Origin: Saprospiraceae bacterium
GTDB taxonomy: Bacteria > Bacteroidota > Bacteroidia > Chitinophagales > Saprospiraceae
NCBI GenBank assembly: GCA_022448955.1
Contig: JAKVCU010000072.1
Location: 1 to 54,049 of the forward strand
DNA length: 54,049 nucleotides
Reading direction: 5' to 3'
Numbering within the stretch: the stretch's first letter is position 1; each line of letters starts with the position of its first letter. Both the position numbers and the translations under genes were made by a program. The notes beneath the pieces are model-generated. The model was given only the letters and a program-made list of their open reading frames with translations, made no database searches and was not told where the DNA came from. Of this stretch, positions 16,532 to 25,334 are shown piece after piece.

Positions 16532-17656
16532 CTATTTACCTAGAATAGGATTTGTTGCTACTGGGCGTTCTGGTGAAATTGTAGATTTTAAGGCAGCATA
16601 AAGGTGCCGTTCATTGCTTTTTGTAATATCATCAAGGCTATCGTAAAATGTACTTATGTATGCCAAAAGTTCATCCTTGACATTTCGACTTAATCCTTTT
16701 TGATCTTGTATGATATTCTCCAATGCTCTACGCTTCACTTTAAAAAGACTAAAAGTTCTTTTTAAATAAGAGTCTTCCACTGGTAAGCCTAAGAAATAGC
16801 GATCTTTTACTGATCTAAGACCATAATCAGCATTGGGTTTAGCATAAGCGGTATTGACAAAACCGGAAAAGTCAAAATCATAAGGAACAGGAATGAGTGC
16901 TCCACCATTTTTTGGCTGTACCAATTTTAAATTGCGCAGCATTGCCAAACTGTAATCGGTATTTCCAATCATATATTGAAAAACAGCCATGGTATTCTCA
17001 TTCATGGTAGCGATAATTGATGGATCTGGATTTAATTGCTCAAATTCCTTTCCTCCTACTCTAGCAACCATCTGATCCGTGTCTTCTATTAAAAAGCCAT
17101 AGCGTTTTATCTTTCCCAATTTTTTATTGCTATCAATGTAAGTAATTCTCACCAGTTGTACTCGGTAGCTATTTTTAGTTAGCTCCTGATACAATTTATA
17201 AGTCAGCAATTCTTTTATTACGTTATTCTTCCCTTCCGATCTAGCATCCAAACAATGAGTAACCAGCTTTAGATCATTGTATTTTGGCGCTAAGCCAGCA
17301 GCTTTTAGATGTTTCTTTGGAAACTTTAACTTCAGAGGTGGAAAATCACAGATACGACGGCGAAATTTCCCACGAGGACGCAGCTTCACAACTAATTCAT
17401 TGTCATTACCTTCAGAATCTTCGTAATTAAACATACCCTTTTGGTACTCCTCCGAACGACGATCCTCCACAAGAACGGAAAGGTTTGTCTCGATGGTAAT
17501 ATCTAAGATATCGTCTGATTGTAGCGCATCAAATACGCCGATTTCTTTGTTAAAAGGCTTAGATTCGTTAGTTTCAGCCTTTAAATTGAGCGTGAGTATA
17601 CTACTCATCATAACGATAAGCATTAATACCAGACGGTTTTGAGGTCGGGTGATCAT
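16532..17656 (-). CDS. Exported protein of unknown function, possible CotH-like
   Basis: The likely start is the ATG at 17656 because it gives a clean signal peptide (residues 1-28, ending LNLKA); upstream in-frame codons add a charged non-signal extension. The mature protein of about 345 residues has KLRPRGKFRRRICDFPPLKL, then NDLKLVTHC, a segment with LTYKLYQELTKNSYRVQLVR, IEDTDQMVAR and an acidic VPYDFDFSGFVN motif. The combination of R-G-x-x-R, K...T-H and D-F-D is reminiscent of the CotH/atypical kinase-like fold, but I cannot place it firmly. It is transcribed alone and is convergent with the small exported protein cluster. Confidence 0.65.
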   Translation of the reverse strand: MITRPQNRLVLMLIVMMSSILTLNLKAETNESKPFNKEIGVFDALQSDDILDITIETNLSVLVEDRRSEEYQKGMFNYEDSEGNDNELVVKLRPRGKFRRRICDFPPLKLKFPKKHLKAAGLAPKYNDLKLVTHCLDARSEGKNNVIKELLTYKLYQELTKNSYRVQLVRITYIDSNKKLGKIKRYGFLIEDTDQMVARVGGKEFEQLNPDPSIIATMNENTMAVFQYMIGNTDYSLAMLRNLKLVQPKNGGALIPVPYDFDFSGFVNTAYAKPNADYGLRSVKDRYFLGLPVEDSYLKRTFSLFKVKRRALENIIQDQKGLSRNVKDELLAYISTFYDSLDDITKSNERHLYAALKSTISPERPVATNPILGK

Positions 17657-17993
17657 GGTTGAAATTTTCTTTTTATGTTGAACAGTCGGTTGACTTTCGT
17701 CAAAAAATGAAAGTCGTTTATATTTTATATAAATGATACACATAATTACCAAACGTTGCACTTGAAGTGATTTTTAACATTTATTTTAACTTAATTTAAA
17801 CTAAAGTCTTCGTTTTACAAGCGCTCTACAAATTTACGATAAAACAAAATATAATTCCAGTTTTTGACCAAATAAAGCGTATTTTAAAATTTAATTCTGA
17901 ACGAGCATACTAAATGGGCTTTTATTCTTATAAAATGAAACTTTACCATATTTAGATTTTAGTTGCGTCTCGACTGTAAAATTATTGAAGCTG
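17657..17993. other. Divergent promoter spacer, no gene seen
   Basis: A 337-base AT-rich spacer between the divergent genes at 16532 and 17994. I see no ORF of note, no strong hairpin and no full TAnnTTTG match; TATTTAGATTTTAG at about 17950 is only a weak resemblance to a promoter for the phosphatase gene. Confidence 0.4.
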
Positions 17994-19142
17994 ATGTATG
18001 AAAAAAAAATCTTATTAAGTCTCTTTTTGCTATTTTTTTTAACAAATTGTAAGTCTCCTGAACCATCTGCAGAGACTAAAATTTATACTCCTGGGAAGAA
18101 AGCAAAAAATATTATTCTGATGATTGGTGATGGTATGGGCTTGGCACAAATAACTGCAGCCATGTATACCAATAAAAATCGGATCGCACTAGAGCAATTT
18201 CCTTATATTGGATTCCATAAACAACATTCTTACAATGATCTGATTACTGATTCTGCCGCAGGGGCTACAGCCTTTGCTTGCGGCGTTAAAACTTACAATA
18301 ATGCTATTGGAGTCAGCCCAGATACAGTAGCCGTAGAAAGTATATTAGAAGAAGCCAAGCTTCAGGGTAAAGCAACAGGAGTAGTCGTAACCTCCATTAT
18401 TGTACATGCGACACCCGCATCTTTTTATGCTCATCAACCACTAAGGGTTTTTTATGAAGATATTGCCCTAGACCTTATGGATGAGGAAGTTGACTTTGTA
18501 GTTGGTGGAGGAAAAGCTTATTTTAACCAGAGAAAAAATGATAATCGGAATTTATACTTTGAACTTACCGAAAAGGGCTATCAAACCTATAGCTTTGATG
18601 AAAAAACAATGAATGGTATTACTATTAATCCATCTCAAAATTTTATTTATTTCACCTCTAACTACCAACCTCCAGAGATTGAAAGTGGTCGTAATTATTT
18701 GCCATATGCTAGCCTTTTAGGAGCAGATTTCCTCTCCAAACACAGCGAGGAGGGTTTTTTCCTTCTAGTAGAAGGCTCCCAGATTGATTGGCGGGGACAT
18801 TCCAATGAAGGGAAAAGGATGATCAAAGAAACTTTAGACTTTAATAATGCCATAAAAAGAGTTCTTGATTTTGCATCCAGACGAGACGATACCTTGGTTA
18901 TTGTTACAGCTGATCATGAGACCGGCGGTATGGCTATTCAACCAGGTTCAAAAATGAGAAAAATCGAAACCGCATTCACCACAAATAACCATACGGGCAC
19001 TTTGGTTCCTGTTTTTGCCTTTGGCCCTTCTGCCGAGCTTTTTGCAGGAATTTATGACAATACAGAAATATACAAGAAAATGCGGGAAGCTTATGGTTTT
19101 GATGATGCAGTAGCAAAAAATATCGATAACACTGCAAAATAG
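17994..19142 (+). CDS. Alkaline phosphatase family lipoprotein
   Basis: The ATG at 17994 gives a 382-residue lipoprotein with signal ending FLTNC (about Cys20); a TTG three codons upstream is less likely. Alkaline phosphatase superfamily motifs are present in order: NIILMIGDGMG (metal-binding Asp), TDSAAGATAF with the nucleophile Ser after Asp, VVVTSIIVHATPASFYAH (metal/phosphate site His and Thr), EGSQIDWRGHSN and VTADHETGGM (zinc-binding Asp/His), and NNHTG near the end. It would release phosphate from monoesters in the periplasm or at the cell surface and use two Zn ions and one Mg. Length is slightly short for PhoA but normal for the lipoprotein subgroup of this phylum. It is transcribed alone. 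Confidence 0.9.
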   Translation: MYEKKILLSLFLLFFLTNCKSPEPSAETKIYTPGKKAKNIILMIGDGMGLAQITAAMYTNKNRIALEQFPYIGFHKQHSYNDLITDSAAGATAFACGVKTYNNAIGVSPDTVAVESILEEAKLQGKATGVVVTSIIVHATPASFYAHQPLRVFYEDIALDLMDEEVDFVVGGGKAYFNQRKNDNRNLYFELTEKGYQTYSFDEKTMNGITINPSQNFIYFTSNYQPPEIESGRNYLPYASLLGADFLSKHSEEGFFLLVEGSQIDWRGHSNEGKRMIKETLDFNNAIKRVLDFASRRDDTLVIVTADHETGGMAIQPGSKMRKIETAFTTNNHTGTLVPVFAFGPSAELFAGIYDNTEIYKKMREAYGFDDAVAKNIDNTAK

Positions 19143-19146
19143 AAGC

Positions 19147-19917
19147 TCATTGGTCTAACCAATTTTTAAAACTACTTGTTCGTTCTCGACTGATGATGAT
19201 ATCATCGTCGTTATGCTGAAGTAGTTTTACTTTTAAACGGCTATTGGAATAACTGATCGCCCCTTCAATGCTATTGATGGATGCAAGGTATTTTCTATTT
19301 AATCGAAAAAAAAGATTTGGATTTAGTAATCCTTCCAATTGCTCTAAAGTATAATCTATGGCATGTCTTTTGCCATTTTTATGCTTTAGCCAAACGGTTT
19401 TGTGCTCACTATAAAAAAATAGCACATCTTGAACCTGAACAGTCGATAAATGACTTCCAGATTTTATAATAAAGCGTTGCTTGTACTCCTTTTTAATCAT
19501 TTGCATCGCTCTACGAATCTGCTCTAGGCTATCATTTTCAGTTTCTTCCTTTTGGAAATTGGCCTTTAGTTCTTCATATCTTCTAAATGCTCCTTTTAAG
19601 TCATCTAAGTCAATCGGTTTAAGCAAATAATCAATACTATTCACTTGGAATGCTTTCAAAGCATACGCATCATAAGCCGTAGTGAAAATAACAGGGCACG
19701 GAACATGGATTTGTTTAAATATTTCAAAGCTAGAACCATCAGCAAGTTGAATATCAAAAAAGGCTAAATCTGGTTTTTCATTTTTAGAAAACCAATCAAT
19801 GGTTTCTTTGACAGATTCCAATTTATCTAGGATTTGGATATCCTTATCAAAATGAGAAAGCATCATTTCTAGCCTTTCAGCGGCCAAAGCTTCATCTTCA
19901 ACAATAATTACGTTCAT
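19147..19917 (-). CDS. LytTR-family response regulator
   Basis: A 256-residue regulator. Residues 1-120 form a receiver domain with the acidic pair VEDE (7-10), phospho-acceptor Asp55 (AFFDIQLADG), a TTAYD segment and Lys in LLKPIDL. Residues about 150-256 form a LytTR DNA-binding domain (FIIKSGSHLSTVQVQDVLFF, then FFRLNRKYLASINSI). LytTR proteins bind pairs of short direct repeats upstream of their targets. It overlaps the sensor kinase gene by four bases, so the two are translated together and form a pair. The TonB receptor and TPR-like gene upstream in the same operon are likely to be linked to the signal. Confidence 0.93.
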   Translation of the reverse strand: MNVIIVEDEALAAERLEMMLSHFDKDIQILDKLESVKETIDWFSKNEKPDLAFFDIQLADGSSFEIFKQIHVPCPVIFTTAYDAYALKAFQVNSIDYLLKPIDLDDLKGAFRRYEELKANFQKEETENDSLEQIRRAMQMIKKEYKQRFIIKSGSHLSTVQVQDVLFFYSEHKTVWLKHKNGKRHAIDYTLEQLEGLLNPNLFFRLNRKYLASINSIEGAISYSNSRLKVKLLQHNDDDIIISRERTSSFKNWLDQ

Positions 19918-21047
19918 AGCTCTTCTTTTAATCGTACAATTGGAATATACACTTTGAAGGTTTCATTATTATCTTCCACCTTCAGTTCATGATCAGATAA
20001 CAACTGATAGCGTTCCTTGATATTAGGCAAACCAATCCCCATTGATTCTTGCTGATTGTTTTTAATTTGAAGGTTATTTTCTACAATGATATAATTTTCT
20101 TCCTGATACATTTTGATCCATAGTGGATCAGCTTTCGAGATGATATTGTGTTTTACTGCATTTTCCACCAGCATTTGAAGCGTTAATGGTGCTACTACCA
20201 TGTCTTCGTCTGCATCAACCTTCACTTCAAAAGAGATATTCTCACCAAAACGAATTTTTACTAAAAATATGTAAGCATCAATTGCTTCTAATTCCGTTTT
20301 TAAAGGAACGACTTCTTGGTCTTTCGTTTCCAAGACATAACGATAGATCCTGCTCATCTGCTTAATAAAGCGAGCAGCCAAATCCTGATCTTTGTAAACT
20401 AGTGTAGATAATACATTCAGACTATTAAACAGAAAATGAGGATTTACTTGGTTTTTCAGGCTTTCATATTTCGATGCTAAGGCTACTCTTTTGTGCTGTT
20501 CAGCCTCCACAACCGATTCTCGCCAACTAAGCAGAAAACTTCTTCCATGTAAAAATAAAGAAACTACCACTGTGATTCCCGTAACAGGAAGCCAAAATCC
20601 CATATTTATTTCTTGGTAAGCTTTTGCAAAAGAGATATGATAGACTAAAGAAAAATAAAGAACAAATACGGCGACTCCTGATATTAAAGTATAAGTAATA
20701 GTGGCAATAGTACTGACTATAAACCTTTTTATTGGCTCCTCCAGCCATGAAATATATTTATCAATAAAATTCAGGACAAAGTCATTTCCCATTGCTAAAG
20801 TAACCCAAAGACTACCATTGATACCCCATTGTAGCGCAAGTTGCTTGGGTTCCAACCCTTGCCTATAAGAAATGGCAAAAATAACCGTCAGAAGACCTCC
20901 TCCTATCGTGAAGTGGCGTATTCCTTCAAATAACTTTTCCTTAATTTTAGATTTTCGCTCTGACATGCTTAAAGTGGTATGGACATCCCTAGGATGTCCA
21001 ATTTTAGTGATGCTAAAGATAGTTTTTTGTTTAATCATTCTTACCAT
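19914..21047 (-). CDS. LytS-type sensor histidine kinase
   Basis: The 377-residue frame has four hydrophobic spans (about 46-60, 75-95, 108-135, 152-170), a HisKA-like segment NQVNPHFLFNSLNVLS with phospho-acceptor His204, and a HATPase end: LVENAVKHNI and GIGLPNIKERYQLL. It passes phosphate to the LytTR regulator with which it overlaps. The first 27 residues are unusual for the family; an ATG at 20966 (residue 28, MSERKSK) would give a more typical N-terminus and leave the palindrome at 20980-21000 untranslated. With the upstream start, the gene overlaps the TPR-like gene by 17 bases. I keep the longer form but consider the shorter one at least as likely. Confidence 0.9.
   Translation of the reverse strand: MVRMIKQKTIFSITKIGHPRDVHTTLSMSERKSKIKEKLFEGIRHFTIGGGLLTVIFAISYRQGLEPKQLALQWGINGSLWVTLAMGNDFVLNFIDKYISWLEEPIKRFIVSTIATITYTLISGVAVFVLYFSLVYHISFAKAYQEINMGFWLPVTGITVVVSLFLHGRSFLLSWRESVVEAEQHKRVALASKYESLKNQVNPHFLFNSLNVLSTLVYKDQDLAARFIKQMSRIYRYVLETKDQEVVPLKTELEAIDAYIFLVKIRFGENISFEVKVDADEDMVVAPLTLQMLVENAVKHNIISKADPLWIKMYQEENYIIVENNLQIKNNQQESMGIGLPNIKERYQLLSDHELKVEDNNETFKVYIPIVRLKEEL
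20980..21000. promoter_or_regulatory. Perfect palindrome at the start of the sensor kinase gene
   Basis: TGGACATCC-CTA-GGATGTCCA is a perfect 9-bp inverted repeat 14 bases upstream of the alternative ATG at 20966 and inside the longer reading of the kinase gene. It may be an RNA hairpin controlling translation or processing between the receptor genes and the two-component genes, or an operator. Confidence 0.4.
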
Positions 21048-21708
21048 TGTCTGCTAGCTTTTCCTCCGCTTTCGCTAAAAGATACTCGTTAGTTGATTGT
21101 CCCCAACGAGGATGAATACTACTCTCTACCTCAAATTGATTAAATGAAGCTAATGCAGCTTTTAATAATGGATGTGCATTTTTCATGCCTCCACCAAAGA
21201 ATTCAGGCGTATAAAAAATGTTTTGACCTTTGATGTATAATGCACGTGGATGATTTGGATTTAAGGCCAATGCTTTGTCCGTTTCAGCATGGGAAAGAGG
21301 GCTGTATTCCGCACCTTTTGACATTGGGTTTTCCCAAATTCTTCCTTGATAGATTAATGCTTGTAAGGCATAGATTTCCGCATCTTCTTTTTTTACGGCT
21401 TTCGCCAAATCTAATGCTGCTTGGGCATTATCGATATGTGCATTGCAAGTATTAATATCTCCTGTTTGCATAGCAATATTGGCTAATCGAAACTGGCAAT
21501 ACGCTTGGTAATAATTAGGTAGCCATTCTTCCTTTTCTGCATTCGCTATGCGTTGAAAAGTATTTGATAATTTAGTTAAAGTGGCTTTTGTTCTAGCGGA
21601 ATCTAAAATGCTCACTTGTTTTTCCATCATTTTAACGTACTTATCTGATTGTGCAGATAATTGAAAGGAAAAGATTAATGTCAAAGCGAATAATAAGATC
21701 TTATTCAT
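21031..21708 (-). CDS. Periplasmic TPR-like protein
   Basis: A 225-residue protein with a signal peptide (residues 1-19, ending SFQLSA). The rest is helical with TPR-like repeats, for example ERIANAEKEEW-like (about 52-60) and ALNPNHPRALYIKGQNIFY (148-166), and a C-terminal EYLLAKAEEKLA. It sits between the TonB-dependent receptor (39 bases upstream) and the sensor kinase (overlap of 17 bases or spacing of 64, depending on the kinase start). It is therefore likely to be a periplasmic scaffold in the same receptor/two-component operon. No catalytic motif is visible. Confidence 0.75.
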   Translation of the reverse strand: MNKILLFALTLIFSFQLSAQSDKYVKMMEKQVSILDSARTKATLTKLSNTFQRIANAEKEEWLPNYYQAYCQFRLANIAMQTGDINTCNAHIDNAQAALDLAKAVKKEDAEIYALQALIYQGRIWENPMSKGAEYSPLSHAETDKALALNPNHPRALYIKGQNIFYTPEFFGGGMKNAHPLLKAALASFNQFEVESSIHPRWGQSTNEYLLAKAEEKLADNGKND

Positions 21709-21747
21709 GACGAGTGATTTTATGGTTTAATGAAAGTTTTGATATTG

Positions 21748-23886
21748 TTATTCAATGGAAATAAATAAGCCAACAAAGATGAAGCGCTTTGCAGGCGGCC
21801 GTACAGCTATACTCGTAAACTGCCCTTCTGCATTTGGCTGATTGCTAAATCGTTGGCCAAATTCTTGTTTTACGCCAAGTACATTTGTAATCGAAGCATG
21901 GATAATGGTAAACTGTCCAAACCAATGCGTCAAATAACTCCAATTCATACTCAAATCGTGATATGCCAGTGTACGACCACTATTGAAAGTTGCTTGGTTG
22001 GGATCGTTAAATGCTCTTGGACTAGAGAAGGAATAAGTCAAGCCGAGATTGCTATTTAACTTATTGAACCAATGCTTGTAAACTGCTGAAAAATTATGCT
22101 TAGAAGCAAAACTTGGAGAAGCAGCTACAGGAAAATCTAAATAGTCTCTCTCTGTATCCAAGAAGGAATAGGAAAGCCAGAAGTCTCCATTTTTGATCGA
22201 TTTTTTATCTCTGTAGAAAACATCTATCCCACGAGCATATCCATTTCCATCATTGCTATTCACCCAAGGTTGAGTAGCATCAAACTTTAGCAAGTTTTTA
22301 TAGTCTTTCCAGTAGGCTTCTATTCTAAAGGTTCTTTTTTCTGTAAGCACTTGATAGTTCAAGATGTAATGATCTGCTCTTTCAAAATCTACGTTTTGAT
22401 GATATCTCAGATTTGTTTTTTCTGGGTTTTGAAAAAACTGACCATACGCAAATGATACTTGACTATTTTTTCCAGTTTTATAGGCTAATGACAATCTAGG
22501 TGAAGCGGCAAATTTCTGTAATAAATCATCATACTCCATTCGCACACCAATACGTGCTGCCATTTTCTTCGAAAAGTGAATATCAGATTCTACGAAACCA
22601 GCTCCGTATTGATCCTTCAAATGAGTTGCAAAAAGATCTGATTCTGAGTTTACAAATTCTTCTTGCCAATCATTATTGAAGTACTCTATTCCTGATTTTA
22701 TGCGAATTTTATCATTGAAATGATAGGACAAAGTAGATTTGAATTGAAGGGTTTGTTCTTGATCAGTAACTTGAAAACGTTCTTTAATTTCATCTTTATT
22801 CCAAGCAAAAATAGCACCTGTGAATAGCGTCCATTTCTCACCCAATATTTCTTTGTAGGAAGTATTGATATAGTAATTTTCATTATCTAGGCTCAATCGG
22901 TTAGTATTCAATACATTTTCTTGATCTGGATATTGCATTTCCATAGCATTCAAATTACCACTTGCTTGTATCTTCAAAATGCCAGTTGGAGAAGTTTTAT
23001 GTCTGAATATGACCTGTCCCCCCATGCCTTGGAAAGGTTTTTCCCATTGAATATTTTGAGGTACCATCGCTGCATAAGGCGCCAAATTAGTATAATCAAT
23101 GGAAGCTGAAATAGAAGTGCTATCCCATCTTTGTGTATGTGCCAATCCTAGGCCTACACTCATTAAAGAAATACCAGTAACTGTTTTTGGAGCTAGATCT
23201 TCGGTATCCAGAATCAATGCAGAAGACAAAGCTTGTCCGTATTCCGCAGAATACCCTCCGGTACTAAATGTTGTTCCTTTAAAAAGGAAAGGAGAAAAAC
23301 GACCGCGAGCAGGAATAGAAGGTACTGAACTAGAATAAGGATTCTGGACCAACAAACCATCTATAAATGTCTGAGTCTCATGTGCAGCACCACCTCTTAC
23401 GAATAATTGGCCCTCCTCTCCTACTTTTTGAGTACCTGGCAATGTATTTAGAGCACCAGCAATATCCGCTGTTGCACCAGCTGTTGTTACAATATCCAAA
23501 GAACGAAGCATTACCGCTTTCTTCTCATCACTTGCTTCAAAAGCTCCTGCTGAAATGACCACCATTTCCAATTCATTAAGCGTTGGGGTCATTTTAATGG
23601 ACAAATCGATGCTTGTTCCTTTTAGCTCAATAGTTTGTCTTTTATCCTCAAATCCTAGATAAGAAATCACCAATTCATGTGATCCTTCTTCGAAGCTTTC
23701 AAAAATAAAAGTACCATCAATATCAGAGGAAGTACCATCATAAGTGCCGTCCAAAAAGATATTGGCGCCAATGATGGCTTCATTCTGATCGTCCACTACG
23801 ATACCTTTAATAGTAGTCTGAGCGGAAATAAAATTTGCCGTAAGGCTAAAGAAAAATAACAGTAGGGTAATTCTTAGAGATTTCAT
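21748..23886 (-). CDS. TonB-dependent receptor with CarboxypepD-like domain
   Basis: This 712-residue outer membrane protein has a signal peptide (1-22), a CarboxypepD_reg-like domain (about 24-105: TTIKGIVVDDQNEAIIGANI, then GTSSDIDGTFIFESF), a plug domain (about 115-230, LNTLPGTQKVGEEGQLFVRG) and a beta-barrel ending in FVGLFISIE with a typical terminal aromatic strand. Such receptors import ligands at the expense of TonB energy, but no SusD partner follows, so polysaccharide uptake is not indicated. A metal-chelate, vitamin or peptide ligand is possible. It heads the operon with the TPR-like protein and the LytS/LytTR pair. Confidence 0.88.
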   Translation of the reverse strand: MKSLRITLLLFFFSLTANFISAQTTIKGIVVDDQNEAIIGANIFLDGTYDGTSSDIDGTFIFESFEEGSHELVISYLGFEDKRQTIELKGTSIDLSIKMTPTLNELEMVVISAGAFEASDEKKAVMLRSLDIVTTAGATADIAGALNTLPGTQKVGEEGQLFVRGGAAHETQTFIDGLLVQNPYSSSVPSIPARGRFSPFLFKGTTFSTGGYSAEYGQALSSALILDTEDLAPKTVTGISLMSVGLGLAHTQRWDSTSISASIDYTNLAPYAAMVPQNIQWEKPFQGMGGQVIFRHKTSPTGILKIQASGNLNAMEMQYPDQENVLNTNRLSLDNENYYINTSYKEILGEKWTLFTGAIFAWNKDEIKERFQVTDQEQTLQFKSTLSYHFNDKIRIKSGIEYFNNDWQEEFVNSESDLFATHLKDQYGAGFVESDIHFSKKMAARIGVRMEYDDLLQKFAASPRLSLAYKTGKNSQVSFAYGQFFQNPEKTNLRYHQNVDFERADHYILNYQVLTEKRTFRIEAYWKDYKNLLKFDATQPWVNSNDGNGYARGIDVFYRDKKSIKNGDFWLSYSFLDTERDYLDFPVAASPSFASKHNFSAVYKHWFNKLNSNLGLTYSFSSPRAFNDPNQATFNSGRTLAYHDLSMNWSYLTHWFGQFTIIHASITNVLGVKQEFGQRFSNQPNAEGQFTSIAVRPPAKRFIFVGLFISIE

Positions 23887-23908
23887 ACGGTTTCGATTAA
23901 TTACACTT

Positions 23909-23916
23909 CAAAACTA
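23909..23916 (-). promoter_or_regulatory. -7 element of the TonB receptor operon
   Basis: On the minus strand TAGTTTTG matches the Bacteroidota -7 consensus TAnnTTTG and lies 22 bases before the receptor ATG at 23886. The -33 TTTG is not clear at the expected distance, so the match is only moderate. Confidence 0.4.
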
Positions 23917-23999
23917 TTGCTAATCAATGCTTTTAGCAATTTGTATTAACCGAACCGACGAATATTAAAACTGAATCTACTGAAATAGATGCCGTAAAA

Positions 24000-25301
24000 T
24001 CAGTTGTTTTTTAAGCGAAAGCCAAAAATACCAATCAGAAATATGCCAATGGCCGAGAAAAGAAAGATTTGTTCTCCAATAACACTGAAGATAAAACCAC
24101 CAGCAATAAGCCCAATAATACTGGCCAAACTACCCGCACTTCCCGCAAAACCCTGAATACGGCCTTGTTGACTTTTATCTCCTAATTGTGATAACATCGA
24201 TAAGAAAGATGGCCACATCAATCCATTGCCCAAGCCATATAAAATAGCACTTGAATAAACAGCCCAATTAGGAGGCAAAACCAATAAGCCAAAGCTCAAA
24301 CTGAGAATGAAACATCCCACTATAAAAAGACTCCAATCATTGACCGACTTTGAAAGGCGAGGCAATAGAAAGGTCTGTGTAACGATCATTGAAGAAGCCA
24401 AGATGGTAAAAAACACCCCAAGTGCCGAAGAGTCCCAGCCTAAATATTTGGAAGCATACACCGGAAAACTTGCGTAAAAGAAGTTGAACACCAGAAAGAT
24501 AAGAAAATACAAAAATAGATAAATGGGAAAGCTATTGACTTGCCATACATTAAAATGGGCTTCATTATTTGGCGGCGGAATACAGTCCATATGTTCTCTA
24601 TTGAGTACCTTTTTCAGGTCTTCTTGTTTTAGATCACTAAGGTCTTCACCACAAGGTTTGACATCAGGCAATAAAAACTGGATAATAAAAATTCCAATAA
24701 AAGAAATACCTGCCGAAGCCACCACTGTCCACCATTTGCCGGCAGGCAAAGAAGCCAACAAACCAGCTAATGTGGGTCCAATGATAAAGCCTAAGTTCAT
24801 AGCTGCAGCCAATTTGCCATAATTGGCTTTACGATCTTCAGCATCTGTGATATCTGCCAAATAAGCATTGGCCACGGAGATATTACCTCCGGTCAATCCA
24901 TCGAATGCGCGCGCTGCCATTAATATTAGAATAGGAACTGTGATCGTAATCATCCCTATTGATGTGCCTTCTACTTCAAATAAGGAATCAATAGGCACGA
25001 CAAAAGCAATTAAAAATATACACCAAGATAAGAAAGTACCTGCCTGACTAATCAACAGCACTCGTTTACGACCAACCCGATCTGACCAAGAACCAAGTAC
25101 GGGTGCACCAAACATCTGAAACAAAGGATAAAGCGAGCCCACCAAACCATACATCACTTCATTTCCACCAAAATCAATTACCAAAAAAACCAAAAATGGA
25201 AGGATAACACTATAGCCTAATGCACCAATAAAATTGACAACTAAAAGAGGAAATACTTTAGGGTTTACTCCTAAAAAATATGTTTTTACTTGTGTTGACA
25301 T
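24000..25301 (-). CDS. MFS transporter (DHA1/TetA-like)
   Basis: A 433-residue inner membrane protein with about 12 hydrophobic spans and the major facilitator signature after span 2: GSWSDRVGRKRVLL (residues about 71-84). A second MFS motif, AARAFDGLTGGNISVANAYL, lies around 129-148. The arrangement and the cytoplasmic loop between spans 6 and 7 (LPDVKPCGEDLSDLKQEDL) are typical of the drug/H+ antiporter and TetA-like group. Substrate unknown; export of a small hydrophobic compound is likely from family membership. It is followed by the amidase lipoprotein gene upstream on the same strand, spaced 33 bases, so the two may be co-transcribed. Confidence 0.88.
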   Translation of the reverse strand: MSTQVKTYFLGVNPKVFPLLVVNFIGALGYSVILPFLVFLVIDFGGNEVMYGLVGSLYPLFQMFGAPVLGSWSDRVGRKRVLLISQAGTFLSWCIFLIAFVVPIDSLFEVEGTSIGMITITVPILILMAARAFDGLTGGNISVANAYLADITDAEDRKANYGKLAAAMNLGFIIGPTLAGLLASLPAGKWWTVVASAGISFIGIFIIQFLLPDVKPCGEDLSDLKQEDLKKVLNREHMDCIPPPNNEAHFNVWQVNSFPIYLFLYFLIFLVFNFFYASFPVYASKYLGWDSSALGVFFTILASSMIVTQTFLLPRLSKSVNDWSLFIVGCFILSLSFGLLVLPPNWAVYSSAILYGLGNGLMWPSFLSMLSQLGDKSQQGRIQGFAGSAGSLASIIGLIAGGFIFSVIGEQIFLFSAIGIFLIGIFGFRLKNN

Positions 25302-25334
25302 AGCAAGTATTTATCAAGTGAATATACAATTCAT

